Below, piece after piece: positions 15,441-18,259 of a stretch of 18,259 nucleotides of DNA. The notes under the pieces were generated by a model that did no database searches, was not told where the DNA came from, and was given only the letters and a program-made list of their open reading frames with translations. The stretch's first letter is position 1; each line of letters opens with the position of its first letter. Both the position numbers and the translations under genes were made by a program. Source of the stretch: CAYQQU01 sp964419545 (lineage in GTDB: Bacteria; Bacteroidota; Bacteroidia; Chitinophagales; Saprospiraceae); the NCBI GenBank assembly GCA_964419545.1, contig CAYQQU010000095.1:1-18259 (forward strand), written 5' to 3'.

Positions 15441-15731
15441 TGGCGTTTTTCTGCTAAAGCTATTTCATCGGCGGATTTTTTTCCAGCTTTTTGCGAATAA
15501 AATCTCCGGGTTAAGGCAAAAGCCAGCCTTCCAGTCAAAATGACTACGTCTCAAACATGCTTATAAGCGCGAATCAATAAGACTGCTCAGTGCTTGTGGT
15601 TATCCTGTGCAGGGTTACAAACCCAGCATAATAGGGGATTCTCGACAGACAGTAGGCGCCTCCTGCTGTTCCCCGTAGAGCCGCCTCCTATCTGGGGCGG
15701 CACTGACAGAACGAGCAGCCACCGCATCCAA
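15441..15731. other. Hairpin-rich non-coding region between symporter and serine hydrolase genes
   Basis: No gene is supported. The stretch must hold the end of the symporter transcript and probably the promoter and leader of the serine hydrolase-GH172-sulfatase genes on the minus strand. Its central-right part carries a cluster of local hairpins (15612-15701), described separately. The part nearest the serine hydrolase start is AT-rich with a run of T on the plus strand; I see no clear Bacteroidota -33/-7 promoter pair. Confidence 0.6.
15612..15701. promoter_or_regulatory. Cluster of three potential RNA hairpins
   Basis: Three stems follow one another. The first, 15612-15616 with 15620-15624, has 5 bp and a 3-base loop. 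The second, 15649-15656 with 15662-15669, has 8 bp including one T-G pair and a 5-base loop, and is enclosed by 'gggga' 15634-15638 with 'tcccc' 15670-15674. The third, 15680-15687 with 15694-15701, has 8 bp including one wobble and a 6-base loop. The related string 'gcctcct' recurs in the second and third stems. None is followed by a T-tract on the minus strand, so a standard intrinsic terminator is not shown. A structured leader or small RNA is possible. Confidence 0.4.
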
Positions 15732-16835
15732 CTATCTGGAAAGTATCAGAATTAGTAAAGGCATCACAAAAAATACAAGCAGGACGTACAGAATCCCGGC
15801 CAGGCGGTTTTTTTGAGACATATTTCCCAGCTTTTCCGCCAACCAAACCGGGATGTTCCTTATGTGTTTTATCGGAAAAAACAGGAACACACCGGCCAAG
15901 TTGAATAGCACGTGACAAATAGCAATTGCCAGGGCAGTTTCGTTTTGTGAAAAAGCTGCGATCAGGGCGGTGAAAGTGGTGCCGACATTGGCGCCAATGA
16001 GAAAAGGGAATATCTTCTGCAGGGTAGCACGATTGGAGGCTACCAGGGGTACAGCCAAGGAGGCCGTCACAGAACTGGATTGTACTCCGGAGGTAATGGC
16101 TATCCCCCAGAAAAGCGACCTAAGCGGATGGCCGAAAACGTATTTATCGACTACTGCCTGTGATTTTCCAATCAGGAAGCTACGCAAAACTACCGAAAAG
16201 CCCCGGAGGGAAACCAGCAACAGCAAAAGCGCCAGTATCAGAATCAGTACCACATTTCCGTCCAGGCTATCGATGACCCAGGCAGAGGATGGATTGATGG
16301 TAGCATCCATTATATTAAACCTGCCGGACGAACTATCATAAATGGGGAAGGAAGCGGCCAGGTAGAGAGCAGCCTCACTCAGATAGCCGGTAAAGAGTTC
16401 GAAAGGCAGTAAAGCCAGGACCACCAGTATGTTGAAAAAATCATGGACGGTGGCCGCGCTGATGGCATGTCTAAACTCATCCTTATTGTGAATATGTCCC
16501 AGCGCCACCATAGTACTGGTGACACTAGTACCGATATTGGCCCCCCTAATCATGGGAACGGCATTTTGCAACGAAAGTGCACCTGAAGCGACCAGGGTGA
16601 CAATGATAGAGGTGGTAGTAGAACTACTTTGCATCAAAGCGGTGGCGAATAACCCGATGAAAAGGGCAACCAAAGGATTGCTGGTTACACGGAAAACATC
16701 TTCGACCAAATCTTTACTCATCAACTTGAATCCTCCGCTTAGCATAGCCAGCGACAGGAGAAACAAAGCCATGATAAGAAATACCAGCATGGCCCGGTAT
16801 GACCTGATGACGAGTTTGCTTTTTTTTGATTCCAT
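15732..16835 (-). CDS. Na+/phosphate symporter-like membrane protein
   Basis: A 367-residue integral membrane protein of the Na/Pi cotransporter family (PF02690 type), which moves phosphate, or in some members another solute, with sodium across the inner membrane. The diagnostic inverted duplication is plain. Half one has 'ALMQSSST' (Q69-S72) and 'GANIGTSVTS' (98-107). Half two has 'SGVQSSSV' (Q252-S255) and 'GANVGTTFTA' (281-290). About eight hydrophobic segments are visible, including 15-34, 54-66, 194-210 and 345-366. The protein ends soon after the last helix, so it lacks the cytoplasmic PhoU-like domain of longer homologues. No pho-type regulator or phosphatase is nearby. It is on the same strand as the glycan genes but separated from them by 291 bp, so it is probably its own unit. 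Its base composition is intermediate. Confidence 0.92.
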   Translation of the reverse strand: MESKKSKLVIRSYRAMLVFLIMALFLLSLAMLSGGFKLMSKDLVEDVFRVTSNPLVALFIGLFATALMQSSSTTTSIIVTLVASGALSLQNAVPMIRGANIGTSVTSTMVALGHIHNKDEFRHAISAATVHDFFNILVVLALLPFELFTGYLSEAALYLAASFPIYDSSSGRFNIMDATINPSSAWVIDSLDGNVVLILILALLLLLVSLRGFSVVLRSFLIGKSQAVVDKYVFGHPLRSLFWGIAITSGVQSSSVTASLAVPLVASNRATLQKIFPFLIGANVGTTFTALIAAFSQNETALAIAICHVLFNLAGVFLFFPIKHIRNIPVWLAEKLGNMSQKNRLAGILYVLLVFFVMPLLILILSR

Positions 16836-17012
16836 GGAGGATATATGGAAATACAGTTACCCTCTCAAAAAGAGGACTTGAACCCCTACCAAAAACAAAA
16901 GATAACATCTGTAAATATTGTTCGCAGCTTCGGTTGGGAAATTACCCAGTCCTTCCACAACTAAGCATTTCCTCAGGAAAATTTTTATCATGGATCAGCC
17001 AATCACCGAGGG
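16836..17012. other. Intergenic DNA upstream of the symporter gene
   Basis: This 177-bp stretch lies between the symporter start and the transposase remnant. It holds the tRNA-like fragment at 16863-16887 and presumably the minus-strand symporter promoter. I see no gene and no terminal inverted repeat of an insertion sequence. Together with the remnant it makes 560 bp without an intact gene before the methyltransferase. Confidence 0.5.
16863..16887 (-). other. tRNA T-arm/acceptor 3' end-like fragment
   Basis: Read on the minus strand, 'aggggttcaagtcctct' has a T loop (ttcaagt) closed by a 5-bp stem with one wobble pair, and matches the B-box consensus. It is followed by eight bases that could be an acceptor 3' strand and discriminator. 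No D-arm, anticodon arm or 5' acceptor strand is found upstream, so this is not an intact tRNA. It may be the kind of tRNA 3' end copy left at an attachment site, or chance. Confidence 0.3.
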
Positions 17013-17365
17013 ATGTTTCAACGTTTAGAAAAATACAAATCCCGATCCTGCGAACGCTTGATCTACCGGATCGAAGCCCTCGAACGTCAGGTAGATGTAC
17101 TTCCCCCAGCGGCTGGGGCGCCAAGCCAGCCAGGGCATGAGGGATTCAGTTACCAGCCCCTGCCAACGGACAAAGTCGAGGTTGTGCCGGTCCGTAGCTG
17201 CCCGCATACCGGAATCGACCTGCGTGTACCGAAAGGTGATCCTGTGTTTCCGTACTATTCACGGTGCTCAGGCGTATGCCATGTGGCATTCTTTAGTGGA
17301 TACTTTCCGAAAACAAAACATTAATGTTTACAAGGCCATTATCGCAATATTTGACAAAATCATCC
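17013..17365 (+). pseudogene. IS66-like transposase remnant, internally deleted and frame-broken
   Basis: The first frame, from the ATG at 17013, reads like the N-terminal region of an IS66-family TnpC: a Leu/Arg-rich helix 'RLIYRIEALERQVDVLPP', then 'SQPGHEGFSYQPLP' (typical 'GGQPGHEG' motif) and 'VVPVRSCPHTGIDL', the usual Cys/His segment. At about 17220-17230 the match moves to another frame, which reads 'YRKVILCFRTIHGAQAYAMW' and 'SLVDTFRKQNINVYKAI'. This resembles the extreme C-terminal segment of the same transposases ('FRS.WGA.LY...RSVV.T.R.Q'). The central catalytic DDE domain, several hundred residues, is missing. So this is a decayed element with a large internal deletion and a frameshift. 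TnpA/TnpB partners and terminal repeats are not visible. It sits beside a foreign-looking methyltransferase. The family call is from motif memory. Confidence 0.65.
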
Positions 17366-17395
17366 CGCCCGATGGTTACCGGCTTCCGCCTTATC

Positions 17396-18079
17396 TCAAT
17401 ACCCTAACTTTTGGACTGGGTAATTACGGTTTTTTATTTTTGTCATGGTATATTCCCTCGTAATCAGCTCTCCTGTCTTACTTTTTATCTGGTTCGTTAT
17501 TTCCTTTACTTCTACGACTTCCAAATGTGAAGCTTCCAAAAGCTTCACTATATCAGTTTTGTCGTAAAGGGTGAATCTATCTCCAACAAAAGGCATTTTT
17601 GCTGCGAACCCTTTGTTCACATAAGTCAAAACACATAAACCGTTCGGTTTTAAAGCTCTTTCAATTTCACTTATCAGACCTTTTGGATTTGTCCAAAAGT
17701 AAATCGTATTCACACTGAAAATTCTATCAAAGAAGCTGTCACTATAAGGAATAGTCTCTCCATCATAGATTTCAAACCGAGCTTCCTTGTCTGCATTCAC
17801 TGTTTTTGCTTCATTAAGCATTGTTTCGGAAATTTCCAATCCGAAATACTTAATTCCCTCCACTGAGCTTAATAATTCTCCTAAATGGCCGCAATTACCA
17901 TGCCCAAGCTCCAATACTGAATTCTTATTTTTCAATTCAAGAAAATCTATTGAGTTTATGGTCATCCCAAAATTGGACTCATTCATGTTCTTCCCAACTT
18001 CAATTCCGAATTCCCCAATTGGACAACTAAGTTGTTTTTCCAATTCTCTAAGTTCTTCTTCTGTAAATTCTTGTTTCAT
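17396..18079 (-). CDS. Class I SAM-dependent methyltransferase
   Basis: A 227-residue soluble methyltransferase with a Rossmann-like fold. The SAM-binding motif I is 'VLELGHGNCGHL' (55-66), the acidic end of strand 2 is E82 in 'YFGLEISETML', motif II/III is 'ARFEIYDGETIPYSDSFFDRIFS' near 100-122, and the post motif is 'ALKPNGLCVLTYV' (142-154). It has the length and layout of small-molecule methyltransferases (UbiE/Methyltransf_11 type); the substrate is unknown. The reading frame is complete with an ATG at 18077-18079. Two 60-base lines inside the gene count 37% G+C, far below most of the window, and many codons end in A/T, so acquisition by horizontal transfer is likely. It converges on the transposase remnant, whose last frame runs on into its 3' end. 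Confidence 0.9.
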   Translation of the reverse strand: MKQEFTEEELRELEKQLSCPIGEFGIEVGKNMNESNFGMTINSIDFLELKNKNSVLELGHGNCGHLGELLSSVEGIKYFGLEISETMLNEAKTVNADKEARFEIYDGETIPYSDSFFDRIFSVNTIYFWTNPKGLISEIERALKPNGLCVLTYVNKGFAAKMPFVGDRFTLYDKTDIVKLLEASHLEVVEVKEITNQIKSKTGELITREYTMTKIKNRNYPVQKLGY

Positions 18080-18259
18080 CTTTTGGTTGTAGCTAACTCA
18101 AAGGAATATCTACGCCCCTACCACCAAAGCGTGAATAAGCCCCAGTCCCGCGCAGAACTTTCCGTCGAACGATCCCGAAGCCAAAGGGTAGAAGAAACCG
18201 TCTTAGGGGAAGGGCAGACGCATTAAATGGCCAACACATCTTCTCTGTATTTATCAGAC
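18080..18259. other. Right-end DNA without a supported gene
   Basis: This 180-bp end is GC-richer than the methyltransferase next to it. On the minus strand an open frame of about 53 codons crosses it from the window edge to a stop near 18091, and on the plus strand an ATG at 18227 opens 11 codons to the edge. Neither shows a motif I know. It may be the edge of another gene or a piece of a mobile element; the window is too short to decide. The methyltransferase promoter should lie in its first part. Confidence 0.4.

Noticed and set aside
16863..16887. A complete tRNA gene on the minus strand
   Set aside because: Only the T arm and a possible acceptor 3' strand are present; no D or anticodon arm or matching 5' acceptor strand lies upstream.

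Overview
The window looks like chromosomal DNA of a Bacteroidota bacterium, most likely of the Saprospiria/Lewinella type. This rests on several things: a DUF6090-like membrane protein, small lipoprotein c-type cytochromes, Bacteroidota-style Crp/Fnr regulators, a secreted sulfatase beside a GH172 enzyme, weak or absent Shine-Dalgarno sequences, and GTG/TTG starts. The phylum is inferred from gene content, not from a marker gene. Most coding DNA is GC-rich; one 60-base line inside anmK counts 77% G+C. The methyltransferase at the right end is clearly poorer, at about 37% in two 60-base lines counted.

Left part: bases 1-314 hold a 112/118-bp tandem repeat that enters from outside the window and ends in a heptamer run. 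A prohibitin-like SPFH protein (minus, 352-1194) follows. A plus-strand block runs from 1402 to 7119: a monohaem cytochrome c lipoprotein, anhydro-N-acetylmuramic acid kinase (probable TTG start), an extended SDR/epimerase (GTG start), a 795-aa GAF-domain protein of unknown role, and a second monohaem cytochrome c lipoprotein. A DUF6090-like protein (minus) converges on it at 7126, followed by a 348-bp non-coding stretch with inverted repeats.

Middle part: seven minus-strand genes in a row (15440 down to 8167) with gaps of only 9-74 bp. In transcription order they are a class A beta-lactamase-like serine hydrolase, a secreted GH172 (DUF2961) glycosidase, a secreted S1 sulfatase, a Crp/Fnr regulator, a secreted SRPBCC-like protein, a second Crp/Fnr regulator and a four-helix membrane protein. 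The first three look like a small glycan-processing set acting outside the cytoplasm. The last four are two successive 'regulator then small envelope protein' pairs.

Right part: a Na+/phosphate symporter-like protein (minus) is separated from the serine hydrolase by 291 bp of hairpin-rich DNA. Beyond it the DNA looks like a decayed accessory patch: a tRNA T-arm-like fragment, an internally deleted and frame-broken IS66-like transposase remnant, and an AT-rich SAM methyltransferase that appears foreign. The last 180 bases hold no gene I can support.

I found no rRNA, complete tRNA, CRISPR array or intact mobile element, and no clear case for an entirely new defence or mobile system. The parts most worth a second look are the serine hydrolase-GH172-sulfatase set, the paired Crp/Fnr modules with a 14-bp inverted repeat, the large orphan GAF protein, and the remnant patch at the right end.
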